A stretch of 64,000 nucleotides of DNA from Magnaporthiopsis rhizophila (lineage: Eukaryota > Ascomycota > Sordariomycetes > Magnaporthales > Magnaporthaceae): the NCBI GenBank assembly GCA_003049465.1, contig PYSS01000087.1, forward strand, positions 1-64,000. The letters are read 5' to 3'. The translations under genes were made by a program, and so were the position numbers. Under the pieces are notes generated by a model, which saw only the letters and a program-made list of their open reading frames with translations, ran no database searches and was not told the origin of the DNA. Shown here in pieces: positions 44,052-55,338 of the stretch; within the stretch, counting starts at the first letter, position 1; each line of letters opens with the position of its first letter.

Positions 44052-45939
44052 ATGGGCCTTTTACGCTTGCTAGAAGTTGCGGCCATGCCCACCATGGCAC
44101 AGGTGGTCACCGCGGCATCCTCCACTGTAAGCACCGCCCACGCGCCCAGAGATTAAAGCCCTTTCCGAAATCCCCTGTAATCGTTAACCGGGAGAGTCCA
44201 GCTACTCCTGGTATTCGCCATCCACGTGCTGCGCATGCGAATCTTTCACCCTCTCCGGCGGTACCCGGGGCCCTGGCTCAACAGCGTTTCCGAGATACCA
44301 GCCGCGTGGGCGTTGCTTCGAGCTCGGCAGCCCAAGGCGTACAAGAAGCTCCATGACAAATACGGTTCGTTGGACACTTTTAAGGAGGCGAAGAGAACCT
44401 GCTGACACGCCTCGGTTGTAGGCCCCATTGTCAGAGTCGCGCCCAACGAGCTTAGCTTTATCGACGTTGAGGCGTGGGATGACATTTACGGGTTCCTTGT
44501 AAATCCAAGCCCCTTTCCCAGTAAAAAAAATAAAGCTCGATTTCTGGTCGTTCAGTGTGTCGTCCTTGGGGGCTGACGGTACACCCACAGAAATCGACGC
44601 CTAATTTCGAAAAAAGCCCGGTCTTCATAGGCGCCGTCTCGCCCCTCGACGGTCAGACTGGCGTCAGCCTGGCCAACAACGCCGAGCACACGCGACAGCG
44701 CCGCGCCCTCGCGGCCCCCTTCACCAACCGCGCCTTGCTGCAGCAGGAGAGCATCCTCCAAGTTCACGTCGATAAGCTGGTCGCGGCCCTGACGGCCAGG
44801 GCGCGGAGGAACGAGGCGGTCAACCTGGCCGAGTGGTGTGCGTGTTCGGACCAGCCCCCCAAAGTTCTGCCGAGCAAGACACTTTCTGCCCAGTAAAAGT
44901 GATTAACAGTACCAACCCCCGCACAGTCACGTACACGACCTTTGATATAATCGGCGACGTCTGCTTCGCCGAGCCGTTCGGGTGCCTGGACGCTGGGCAG
45001 TCCAACGAGTGGGCGCGCGCCATCATCAACATCTTCAAGGTCGCCACGTGGGACCAGGCGATCCGGCGCGTCGCGGGCACGGGCACGCTGCTGCACCGCC
45101 TGCTCGTCCGGCTGGTGGTGCCGGCCGAGGCGGCGCAGTGGCGGCGCGCACACTTTGAGAACTCGCGCGACAAGACGCTCCGACGCCTCGCCGACAAGGA
45201 CCGCCAGCACCCGGACCTGATCAAGCACATCCTCGACAGCAACGGCTCGCGCGGCGGCGCCACCCTCAGCCCGACCGAGATCGTGCTCAACATGGTGCTC
45301 TTCATCAGCGCCGGGAGCGAGACCACGGCCAACACCATGACCGGGTGGGCGTACTTTATGCTGCGGCACCCGGCCGCGCTGGCGCGCGCGGCCGGCGAGG
45401 TGAGGGCGGCCTTTGCGTCGCCGGCCGACATCTGCTGGGAGTCGGTGCGCGCGCGCGTGCCGTACCTGGACGCGTCGCTCGAGGAGGCCCTGCGGCTCTT
45501 CTCGCCCGCGCCGTCCAACCAGCCGCGCGTCGTGCCGCCCGGCGGCGCCGTCGTCGCCGGCCGGCCCTTGCCCGCCGGCACCACGGTGAGCGTCGCGCCC
45601 TGGGCCGCCGTCCGGACGGAGCGCCACTTTGCGGACCCGGACCGGTTCGCGCCCGAGCGCTGGCTCGACGACGACGGCGCCGACCCCGTCTTTGAGGGCG
45701 ACCGCCGCGCCGCGTCGCAGCCCTTCGGCACCGGGCCACGCGGCTGCATGGGCAAGAACCTCGCCTACCTGGAGATGCGCCTCATCCTGGCCCACCTCCT
45801 CTGGCACTTTGACCTCGCGCCCGCCGAGGGCCCCGCCGCCCGCGAGTGCCTAAGGCGCTGGGACGAGGGGGAAATGGACACGTACCAGACTTGGATGAAG
45901 CCCGACCTGTGGGTCGATTTGAAGGAGGTACGGCGGTAG
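44052..45939 (+). CDS. Cytochrome P450, CYP65-like
   Basis: Third P450 of the island. Five exons: 44052-44126, 44202-44364, 44422-44498, 44591-44837 and 44927-45939, giving 524 residues. Diagnostic pieces: FHPLRRYPGPW, YGPIVRVAPNELSF (across intron 2), EAWDDIYGFL-KSTPNFEKSP (across intron 3), NLAEWFTYTTFDIIGDVCF (across intron 4; only the GTGCGT donor gives this), I-helix FISAGSETTANTM, ExxR in LEEALRLFSP, PDRFAPERWL and haem loop FGTGPRGCMG (about 460). The first exon is short and its protein (MGLLRLLEVAA...) is weakly hydrophobic; the anchor is mainly LLLVFAIHVL at the start of exon 2, so exon 1 is the least certain part. Last gene of the island; SPC25 follows in the opposite direction after 0.4 kb. 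Confidence 0.88.
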
Positions 45940-46333
45940 ATGGTTTTGGGGCAGGTGTGCGAGTAGTTGCGTTGCTGGTCTGGACCTTTATCAACGCCGT
46001 GGCGGCGGAAAAGGTCGACGAACTTGTCGTCGATTACCTTCTGGCCGCCGACCTCGGCGAAACGCTTGCGCGCGACGGGGAGGTCGGGGAGGGCGTTGTA
46101 TTGGTTAACGGAGTAGCTTCAAACGGTAAGCATTGACATCAACTGCTTCATTGTCCGAGCAGGCCGCTAAACAACCGAGTTGTTTTGAGGTTCTGTCTAT
46201 TGGAGTGACAGTGGTGACTGGATCATTTCCCCGGAGAATACCAGTGGTGTTAGAAAACAACAAGATATCCAATTCATCATCATTATCATCATCAGAACTC
46301 ATACACAGTACAAGGTCAAAACAACACAAAAAC
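45940..46333. other. Convergent spacer, P450 / spc25
   Basis: Right border of the island. GC drops after 46120 and a TCATCATCATTATCATCATC tract lies just beside the spc25 stop. No gene. Confidence 0.5.
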
Positions 46334-47178
46334 CTACGGCCTCATCGCCTCGGCAAACAGCTCCCGCATCCCCTTGAGCAGCACCACCAGCTCCCTCGAC
46401 TCGTTGGCCCGGTCCAGCACGCGCTCGACCCGGCCCTTCTCGAGCTTGGGCCGGCAGTGGCGGACGGCAAAGTCGCGCGCGGCCGTGTCGAGCTCGAACC
46501 AGGCCTCGGCGTCCCAGTCGCGCTCGTCGACGTGCGTAAACACAAACTTTAGCCGGTCGTCGCGCCCGGCCCCTTCGATGCGCAGGCACAGGTTGGTGAC
46601 CCAAAAGTCGAGCTCGGGCACGTTGAAGCGCGCCTGCCCGGCCCGCCGTCGCGCGTGTTCGGCCTGCGCCGCCAGCCGCGCGTCCACCTCGCGCTGCGCC
46701 GCCGCGATCGCCTCCTTGAGCGCGTCGCGCGCCGCCGCCTGCCGGTCGCGCTGCTCGCTCAGCGCCGCGATGGCGGCCTGCATCTCGCGCGCCTCGGCCG
46801 CTTCCTTGGCCATTGTGTGCTGGTGGGTGTTGGTTTTGAGCTGGACGATCTCGATGTCTCTTTTCTTCATGCGTTGGTCCTCTGCAGACGCAGAAAAGCA
46901 CGTTTGTCAGCGGTTGAAAAAAGGTAGGATGTAGACGTGACGGGGAATGGCTTCGTACCCTGCAGCTCGGCCACGTTCATGCGAAAGTGGTTGCGCTCCT
47001 CCAGCACGCGCTTGCGCCCCTGCTCGATGAAGGCGTCGAACTTGGCGGTGAACTTGGCCATGCGGTCGCGCAGCTCGTCGAACCCAAAGTCGATGGTGGG
47101 CAGCTGGTCGGCCATCGACGGCGCCGGGCCTGCCAGGGTCTGGCGGTGGTGCGACGAGGGGGTCATGACGGATGCCAT
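46334..47178 (-). CDS. spc25: Kinetochore protein Spc25 (NDC80 complex)
   Basis: Ndc80-complex subunit that pairs with Spc24 at the inner end of the kinetochore rod. Two exons: 47178-46959 and 46881-46334 (77-bp intron, GTACGA...TGCAG), giving 255 residues. LPTIDFGFDELRDRMAKFTA and FIEQGRKRVLEERNHFRMNV open the protein. A coiled coil runs through about 60-155 (EDQRMKKRDIEIVQLKT, joined across the intron, through MQAAIAALSEQRD). The globular C-terminal RWD-like domain follows: FNVPELDFWVTNLCLRIEGA, LKFVFTHVDERDW, FELDTAARDFAVRHCRPKLE. The match to fungal Spc25 is close throughout. Divergent from rrn6. Confidence 0.95.
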
Positions 47179-47770
47179 TGTGTCCTTGGTTTGGTTTTCG
47201 ACTGTTCGAGTGGTGGTGGGGATGTTTAATTGTGGTAGTAGATGGCAGTGTGTTTAGTTGTCGCAACTGCTATGAGAGATACGTCGTCGTGTCGATACCT
47301 AATTAATGCCTTCCGTAATCAAGCGCGCTGTCGCAATCGCGAAATTTCTCGTTTCATCACGGCAGGCAGAAACATGGCGGGGAATTGCTATGGCAACCAC
47401 GCTGTGGCTGCCTCAGGCCCCACACCGCCATCTACTTTGTACAATATCTCTTGGCAGAGTGCATGTGACCTTCAAGAACCTCACGATGCGCCTCGCAACG
47501 ATGCGAGCGGCTTCAACGCGCGCTCCAAGTCTACGAATCTGCGGCCAGATCTCAGTGTTCATATTCATCTTGGCGGAGCCAACATATAATTAAGACGTAT
47601 CCTTGGTTGTGATTGCCCACGCTTCCGGCAGAGGTTTGTTGCAACTTTTACTGCGCCAAGCTGCCGCATCGGGCGACACGCAAACGCACCGGATACAAGG
47701 CATTCTTCTACAATGAAATCAACCCGGATACTGTCGACAGATATTGAGGAGCTTGGGAGGATAGGACCAA
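47179..47770. promoter_or_regulatory. Divergent promoter region, spc25 / rrn6
   Basis: About 0.6 kb between two divergent housekeeping genes. No gene and no obvious repeat. Confidence 0.4.
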
Positions 47771-50700
47771 ATGGCTAGCCGCAGGCCATCAGCGGGCCAT
47801 AGGCCAATGACTGGACATCTCATCCACCGTGCCAACGACGTCGTGCTTGGCCATGTCGGCAGGGTGTCCTATGTCCCACGTGATCTTTACAAACGAGACG
47901 ACGACGACGACGACGACGACAGCGACGATCATGAACTTGAAAATGCGCTGGGTCATCTCCATATCAACCGCATGGTCGGCAGGGTCCCCAGGATCGAGCA
48001 GGTTCTCCCCTTCGACGAGTGGTACGCGCCCTCACGGCCTGATGACGCCGGCGGGCCGTCAGCCAACTGGCGCGCCCTGCGCTCCCAGCAACGCTGGCTG
48101 TTCCGCAGCCACCCGGGGGCCTTTGTTGGCCTGGCCGCCGGTCTTGGCTCGCTTCTCAAAGAGGAGACGGCTGCGGCCGCGCCGCCGAGCCAGGGCGCCG
48201 ATCTGCTCTCGAGCCTCCTCAGCGTCGGCGAGATCACGGACGCGACCTGGCCCACCCGCGCCGTCGGGGTTCCTGCGCTGGCCATGGTGTGTGGCCACGC
48301 CGGCGATGTTGTCCGTGTGGTTCGACTGCGGGATGCAAAGCGGAGCTGGAGCCAGGAGGAAGAAGACGGCGAGGACGAGGAAAGTCGTGGGGCGGCGCCG
48401 GCGGCTGCTGCGCTCTCGGTTGCGGTCTCCGATCTCGGGTACGAAGGGTTCTGGGACAGCGAGGGAGTGCCCGTGGTCGGAATCCGGTTTGCCGTGGTGC
48501 CTCAAAGCCGGCGCGTCAGGAGATGGCTGCTCGTGCAGACGGCCCAGGCGACCATGGTGTTCCAGCCCGAGATTCGAGCCGTGCCTACTTGGAGCAGTTC
48601 ATCGCGCGCTGCCGGCGTCGACGGGACAGGAGCGGGCCCTTCCTTCGTTGAGTTGACACCGGCCTTGACGGTGAAAACGAGCCAGATGGGCGGCGGGCAC
48701 AACTCGGACTTCTCCTTCGACCCAGGGTCCGAGGAGGACCCTCGCCCGCGACTTGCGATCATCGACCGCGCCGGCGAATGGACCGTCTGGGACGTCACTG
48801 GCAACCAGGGGTCACGCCACAAGCCGCTTTCCGCCGTCCTCATGTACTCGGGCTACGTACATGACGGCCTGCCCGCGGAGCGCGCGCGCCTGATCGTCCT
48901 CGGAGACGAGGAGGAGCAGTGCCGCATCGCATGGGCTGCGGTGCGGACTGATGGTGCTACCCGCGGCACGCGGCAAAATGATAGTGGTCTCAATTTACCA
49001 GCCCTCAGCGAGGACAAGGTCAACTCATCCCCGACACGGGCCGAGACGCTCGTCATGTCTACCCCGAAGACGCTCAAGATCTTGGATCTGGAGGGCGGCG
49101 GCAATAGCGCCGTCTTTGCAGAGCTGGTCGATCCAAAGAGGCCCGACGCCATCCTGGATGTCTGCGTCTGCCCAGAAGATGCCTCCAGGCTCTTCGTACT
49201 GACCAGCACGGCCTTGTTCTGGATCCAGCTGACGCGGCCGCCACAACCGGGGATGATGGAGGGCGAGCCTGACGGGCGGCCCGGCCAAATTGCCATAACC
49301 ATTCTTCTTTCATGTCCCCATCTTCGCAGTCCCGTGGACCGCGCCCTGCGCATGAGCGTCACGGCGCGACCTCAGCAGCCCGTTACCGTCGGTGGTGTTC
49401 GCGATGTAAATACGATGGCGTGGCTCGTCTGTGTCTTCTCGAGCGCCTCGGCCCCGCTGGTGACGCTGTTTTGGTTCGCTATTCCGCCGGCTGCTGCTGG
49501 CCCGGCATCCGCCATGTTCCATCGCCAGACCACGCGGCTCGGATGGGGCCACGAGGCCGCTGGAGCCCAAGGCCAAGGCGGCGAGAGAGAAGTGCACCCG
49601 CCGCCGCCGTCGCTGCCGCCCCGGATCCGTTCGCTCTCGTTCCTGGCCCGCCCCGGTCTTTCTCGCCAAGACCCCGGATTCGCACAGCTTCTCATCCTAG
49701 ACGCCACGCTCGGCCTCCGCTCCGTCCTGTGCGCGACGTACTCTTCGGCCTCGGGCAGGTCGCGTGACACGCTCAGGATATGGGGTGCGACGGCGGATGA
49801 GGAGGCCGCGCGCGGCTCGGCGGCGAAGCGGAAGCGGATCCTGCGAAGCCTTCGGGACAGCTTCGTGGTGAGAGACGACTATGGTGGCTTCTTTGACGTC
49901 GGCGATGGCAGCCAGCCGCGCTCGAAACAAATCTTTGGCCCAGTGCCAGCGGCGGGTACAGACCCCACCGCTGCTCGTCGGGCGTTTCATATCCTTAACC
50001 TATCGCCTTTCGCGAGCATAATCATGGAGCGGATGGCCACCAAGGTCTCCGGGGCCAGGACGCCGTCGCCGCAGATGGGAGGTCTTGAAGGGGATGGTGC
50101 CAGCAGCGTTTCTAGCGCTTTCACTGCCATCAACCGCGTCGTTCGTGCTGGAATCGAACGAGGCAATCTTCCCCTGACAACGCTGTATGCTCTCTTCAAC
50201 CCTCCTTTACTGTTCTGTTGACGTTGACATCACTGTCTGGAATCATGCACATTTTTGCTGACCAACTATTCCATGTTACTTTGCTACAGACTCGAAGCTG
50301 CCCGCAACACGACGGGGAGCCTGAACACTGAGGTTCTGGAATCTCGCTGGACAGGCGAGCTGGGTCAACTGCGCGAGCTGGCGGACGATACCTTGAAGGT
50401 CGACGACCTCGTTGTGGGGCCTTATACTACGGACTCGTTTAGCCTTCTGGAACGTCTCCTCCAGCTGTGGCCCCCTGCTCCGGAAGGCCTTCCAGAAGGT
50501 CTCCTGAGCCCCGAGGCCGCGGCGATCCGTGAACAGCTAGCCGGCTTCGCCGCCATGGAGATCTTCCTAGCACAGTTTGGCGTCTCGGTTGGGCCGCCGC
50601 CGTCGTCGTTCGACCAAGAGCGGTCCGCGTCTGCTGCCCCCGGGCTTGGCACTAGCGGCTCCTTGCAGATGACGGGCCTGCCATCGCCGACCGTCACGCC

Positions 50701-51406
50701 GTCCTCGTCCCGCGCGTCGTCGGCAGTGCCGCAGCAGCAACTGTCTGCAGAGAAGGGAAAAGACAAAGGCAAGGGCCGGGCGACGGAGCAAGACGACGAG
50801 GCGGACGGAGGCGCCCATGAGCAACAGCCCCAAGACGATGCCGCTCTCCGCCTGAGCCGCTACGCCGCCTCCATCGGGTCCGTGCCCCGCCGCCCGGATG
50901 GCGCCGAGACGGCCCTGCTCTCGCGATGGCCCGCTCAGCCGGGCACCGACCCGGCCGAATTCGAGTGGTCCCGGGAGTCGGCCCGCCTGGCCCGCCACTC
51001 CGAGGCCGGCAAGCGCGCCCGCCAGGCTCGCCAGCAGCGCAGGATAGACCGCCGCGCCGCCCTCGGCCTGTCGGTCGAGCCCGACTCGGCCGACCAGCAC
51101 TCTGACGCGGCGGTGGCTGCGGGGCCGCCGCGGATCGGCGGCAGTCAGCAGATAGGGAGGGCGGCGGCGCCGGCCATCCGCACGGGCGGGACGAAACAGC
51201 AGCAGACGCAGGTGGCCGGCGGCCATGCGCTCTCCTCGCAGGCGGCGCTAACGCAGTCGAGCCAGATCGGGGCGGCAGGAGGAAGTGGCGTCAGGGCGAC
51301 CGGCGGCGGCATGATGATCATGTCTCAGCCCGTTGGCGGCCGGCATGGTGTTCGGCCGGGAGCGGCAGGGAAGAAGAAGAAGGGTGGCAAGAGCGGGTTT
51401 AGATAG
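47771..51406 (+). CDS. rrn6: RNA polymerase I core-factor subunit Rrn6-like
   Basis: Component of the Pol I core factor, which binds the rDNA promoter and recruits Pol I. Two exons: 47771-50184 and 50290-51406 (105-bp intron, GTATGC...TACAG), giving 1176 residues. The N-terminus carries HVGRVSYVPRDLY followed by an acidic run of eight Asp, then GRVPRIEQVLPFDEWY, which I take as the fungal Rrn6 signature. The middle (about 150-560) is rich in beta-strand, propeller-like segments (DGEWTVWDV-type: RAGEWTVWDVTGNQG). The C-terminal third is helical then disordered, ending in a Lys-rich tail (GKKKKGGKSGFR) that is typical of the family. It is longer than the yeast protein, mostly through low-complexity inserts. 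Confidence 0.85.
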
Positions 51407-52709
51407 ACCGGTCGCTTAGCGTGTCTCCTGACAACGGCCGTTGTGTTGTGGTTGGAGTAGTTGTGAACTTTTCTTTGGCGGGTATCATTCTCCATTTTAG
51501 CCCTTTGGCATGGATGGGCGAGGGGTATACATCTTGTACATATTTCCTTGATTTCATGTCTAGTGGCAAGAAAGGATATGCTCGTCGACTGTACTTTTGT
51601 CTATCCTTGCCGAAATGGCCTTATTTGATCATAAAAGAAGCCCGAAATGGCGCGGGAGGCGATAAGCTTGTTGGCCTGTTTGATTACCGACTTGTGGTGT
51701 GCCGGAATTATTGTGTCTGACTTGGGGGGTGGGGGGTTGTTGTAACGTTTTTTGTGGCAGTTGAGATGGAAGAACAGGGACGTGTTGTTAGCGCTTCCTT
51801 TGTCTTTGTTTGTGGGTGAGTGCCGGACCGGATAAGGGTGTGCGTTACGAGGACGAAGACGGCACATTTAAATAAGTTGCCCTTAATGAAAATAAAACCG
51901 ACGAGAATCTCCTGTCGCTCTCATTGTGTCCTTTTTAGTGATATGGAGGCCCTCGACGTTGTTTAAAAGAACATGGGCAGCACAGATCCTTTAACCTTTT
52001 CCAACCACAGCTTTTCCTTTTAAGTCCCCCAGATAAAAACCGCCAAGGTTGGCGCATATGGTATGCCGCTTTTAAAAAATCCGCAAATGAAATTTGTCAA
52101 AGCAGAGAAACGGCCATACCGAGGTTTAACGCCTAACCAATCCTGCGTTAAAAGTGGCCGAAATAATGGTTTCGTCCAACTCAACAAACCGGGTCGTTAA
52201 GCTAACAGTCACAGGACTGGCCTTCGCCACGGACCCTAAGAGACCTCCATGAACTGTTATGGCGTGGCGTGCCCTCTCGTGCAGCCTCGCCTCACAGAGG
52301 GTACTTGAGCCTCCAATTGAGCTAAAGCGTCAGCTTTAGCTTAGTCGTCCTTTTGGTAGGAAGGGGGTGGAGGCACCTGCTGCCGAACCATAACATTAGG
52401 GGCCTGGGAAAGTGATGAATAAACTAGCAAAAGGAAGGAATCTAACTGTCGGAAGCTCTGTACCTCGAAGGGGGCTTTATACTAGATATAAGGCACAGCC
52501 TTGGCATAAAAGCGGGACTTGTCCCGATTTATAACGCAAGTTTATTTTAATTTAACGAATGTAATTTAACGAATGTAATTTAATGAATGTAATTTAACGA
52601 ATGTGATTTAACGAATGTAATTTAATGGATATAATCCAATCCAATCCAATCCAACCCGACCCGGCCTGAACCACCTTAATCTTAAAGGCATCTCTCTTAA
52701 CGCAACGAT
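51407..52709. other. AT-rich repeat block, left part
   Basis: No gene. It holds a 9-bp-arm hairpin (AGCTAAAGC gtca GCTTTAGCT) at 52320-52341, a 14-bp tandem array at 52547-52632, an ATCCA-type short array at 52632-52658, and a segment at 52257-52297 repeated near 54006-54050 (TTATGGCGyGGCGTGCCCTC). Confidence 0.6.
52547..52632. repeat. 14-bp tandem repeat
   Basis: About six copies of TAATTTAACGAATG, with single transitions (taatgaatg, gatttaacg, taatggat) between copies. Followed at once by four to five units of AATCC. Confidence 0.85.
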
Positions 52710-53093
52710 TTAAGCAGCGGCCGCAGCCGACTGCTTCCTAACGCTGTCTTTATACTTGTTGCATTCCTTCATGCAAGCATTGTACCCCGCATTGGTCCAA
52801 TTCTTCGCTTTTTCCATCCTGCGTACACAGGCGTTCATGCATGAGTTATAAGTATAAACACGGCGGGTAAGAGTGGCACCTGGTTATAAAAAAGCGTTTC
52901 AAGTTAGAGTTTATTGCAGTTTGCTTTGGTTAGGTTTAAGCTTGTTTAACTTACGGCGTGCAACGTTAGGGGCGATGTTGTCCGTATTAAACGACGAAGG
53001 GTTGCCCAGAGCGGCATTGCCCGGAGCGGCATTGCCCAGAGCGGCATTAGCCAGAGCGAAAAGGGCGAAGGCGTAAGTGTGGATATGAACCAT
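52710..53093 (-). CDS. Small secreted protein with CX3C...CX3C pattern
   Basis: Two exons: 53093-52955 and 52879-52710, with a 75-bp intron (GTAAGT...CCAG), giving 102 residues. The N-terminus is a signal peptide (MVHIHTYAFALFALANAALG), followed by short Asn-Ala-Ala-Leu/Pro-Gly repeats encoded by a 15-bp tandem repeat at about 53001-53057. RR sites (VARR, LTRR) could serve as Kex2 cleavage sites ahead of the cysteine part. The mature C-terminal 50 residues hold exactly four cysteines, SCMNACVRR and YNACMKECNKY, spaced CX3C-X17-CX3C within Lys/Arg-rich helical sequence. That is the pattern of an alpha-hairpinin fold. The gene sits in an AT-rich repeat block, typical for effector-like genes. 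No homologue recognised; function unknown. The good splice signals and the cysteine pattern appearing only after splicing support the model. Confidence 0.65.
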
Positions 53094-55338
53094 TTTGAGT
53101 AAGGTTGGAAAAAGGTGGTAAGAACTGAAAAGCGAAGCCGCAAGAGTAAAAAAAAAAAAAGGACAAATGAAGCAAACTTAGGAAACGTTGATACTGTGAC
53201 GAAAGGAGATGGTGATAGAAAGAAAGAACGGTTGTAATGGCGGAAGTAAGTATAGATTTATATATAAAAAAGCTGCACGGCTTCGGGATTTTAAACAAGT
53301 ACATTACGCCGAATTAGCCGGTTATACCGAACGGTGTAATAGCCGTATACCTATTGCGCCCGTTAAATAAGCTTTCGCTTAAGTCGTAAACCTTCCATGT
53401 TCAAACTTAAAATTTTAGGTATAACGCATTGCGCCCCGGCTTTGGCCGGTGCGTTAAGGCGCAATGAACTTTTAATAAAACCTTCCATGTTTAAACCTAC
53501 AATTCTGTAACGCATTGCGCCCCGGCTACCCCGAAAGCAACTGCAATAACGTGTTTGGGCAAAGGGAACGTTAAGGTCCGGCTGATACGCCCCGGTCACT
53601 GCCTGCAGTTGGCACGCCCGAGAGGCGCCCCACGTCGGCTTCACCTTTGTCGCTTACTCTAAATAAATCCCTCTCACCGGCACTCGTCAAAGGACCGATC
53701 AGGAGGACAATCATTAATAACTCCACCTTTCTCTAGCGTGGCCACTGCACGCCCGCTTTATGCTATAGGTAAAGCACTTGACACCGGCGTTTAAAACCGT
53801 TAAGCGCTGTACCAAATTACAGCCCGGAGATTAAGGGAAAGCGGAAGGGATGGTGGCCTGATTTACACTACATGTTTTTTTTATACTTTAGCCCCTGCTT
53901 GTTTTTTGCTTGTTTTTTCCATGCAACACGCTCGGGGTGGCCTTGTGCCTGTTTATGTGTATATATGGGCCTGAATTTAAGTTGTTTCGTATTTGGGGGT
54001 ATGTGTTATGGCGCGGCGTGCCCTCCGTGCACTTGCAGCCTTGTCTCTCGTGTGCGTTGGGTGTATGAGACCCCTATCGCAATCAGAACAGCGGTTCTGA
54101 TTGTCCTGGCTTTTTAGCAGAGGTGGGAGGGGTCTCCTTCTGTCTAACCGCCTTGACAGTATGAAACATCGTTTGTTTTACAGCCTACAAAGGCTGCATT
54201 TACAGGACAGGTTGGCTCGTTTAAATTGGTATATACTTTTGGCAGGTTCAAAGCTATATTTATTAAGATTTTTACCAGGGCCAGGGAGCCCCCTGCCTGG
54301 ATCCACAAACAAGAAAACAAGCAGTTGTTAAAATTAGCCCCGGGTTACGAAGCACCGCCCTGCCCCTATTGTCGGCGCCCCCGTCACCCATGTTCGCGTG
54401 CTCCGTCTACATGTCCCATACCCCATTTCCCATCACCCGCCCACGGCATTAAAATTATGCCCTGAATCTTACCACCAACCCCCCAAAGACCGGAATAGGG
54501 AAAAAAAATACATTATAAGAGCCAGGAAGAATTAATTGTACCAACGGGTCGCCGTCCTTCCATTCGCTGAAAAAATACCTAGGGCCTGCTCCCCCCTTTA
54601 GATCCCTTGGGACTGGTTTTGCCCCCATGGCTGCACACATTGCAAAAACACGCATATCGAAATTACACGTCAAGACGGGTGCAAGCGTGAGCTTGATGCT
54701 AAAAATCCGGATGTAGATACGTCGGCCAGGGCCTTTAAGATTGCCATATTCATGCGCCGCCGCACCGATCAAAAACAGGCAGAGTGCGGGATGCCCTTAT
54801 AATCCTCGGTGTTCCGGGGATTAGGGGACCGATCCGGAATCTCTCACTCGAGAGGCGACAGGACCTGGGTCAGTTCCCGGTCGTACGAGAGGGCGGTTCA
54901 CGACGCGACCGTGGACGTGAGTTCCGTCACGTTTTCGGCATACGTCGTACGGCCCGTGGCGTGGACCACGGCCGTTTTAATGTCGCCCGTTCGCGTTCGG
55001 CGTCGGCGGCGGCCGGCCACTCGCCGCGGCGCAGGCGTTTATAATACGGTCGAAAACGATATCGCACGCCCCGTCCATTAACAAATGGTTTCGGAGCCTT
55101 GGTATCGTTTGGTTTAAACCATTGTAATTTCTTTTAAACGTAAGCGCGATCGTTTCCGCGAACCCGTTAAGGTGCTCGCCCTTAACCATATCGTCCGCTT
55201 TCCCCTTGAAAATGGACAGGTCGATGGTCCGTCCGCTTTCGGTTTTAATGGGTATTTTTTGCCTTAGGGTAAATTCGAACATAAAAGCCCAGGCTACGTG
55301 AATCCCGTCTAGCCTTTGTGTCGCCCAAGATGCCGCTT
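53094..55338. other. AT-rich repeat block, right part
   Basis: No gene that I can support. Direct repeats of about 52 bp lie at 53387-53441 and 53475-53526. Two minus-strand frames, 55363-54977 (includes AFMFEFTLRQKIPIKTESGR) and 54772-54455, have protein-like composition but match nothing I know and are separated by stops. They may be relics of a repeated gene. Confidence 0.5.
53387..53526 (+). repeat. Pair of about 52-bp direct repeats
   Basis: Both copies read AAACCTTCCATGTT(C/T)AAAC... and end in AACGCATTGCGCCCCGGCT. The copies differ mainly by C/T changes plus a small indel, as expected after repeat-induced mutation. Confidence 0.75.

Noticed and set aside
44764..45807. 347-codon minus-strand frame
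   Set aside because: Antisense of the third P450 exon 5.
53363..53644. 93-codon minus-strand frame with repeated LNMEG peptide
   Set aside because: The repeated peptide only reflects the DNA direct repeats at 53387 and 53475.
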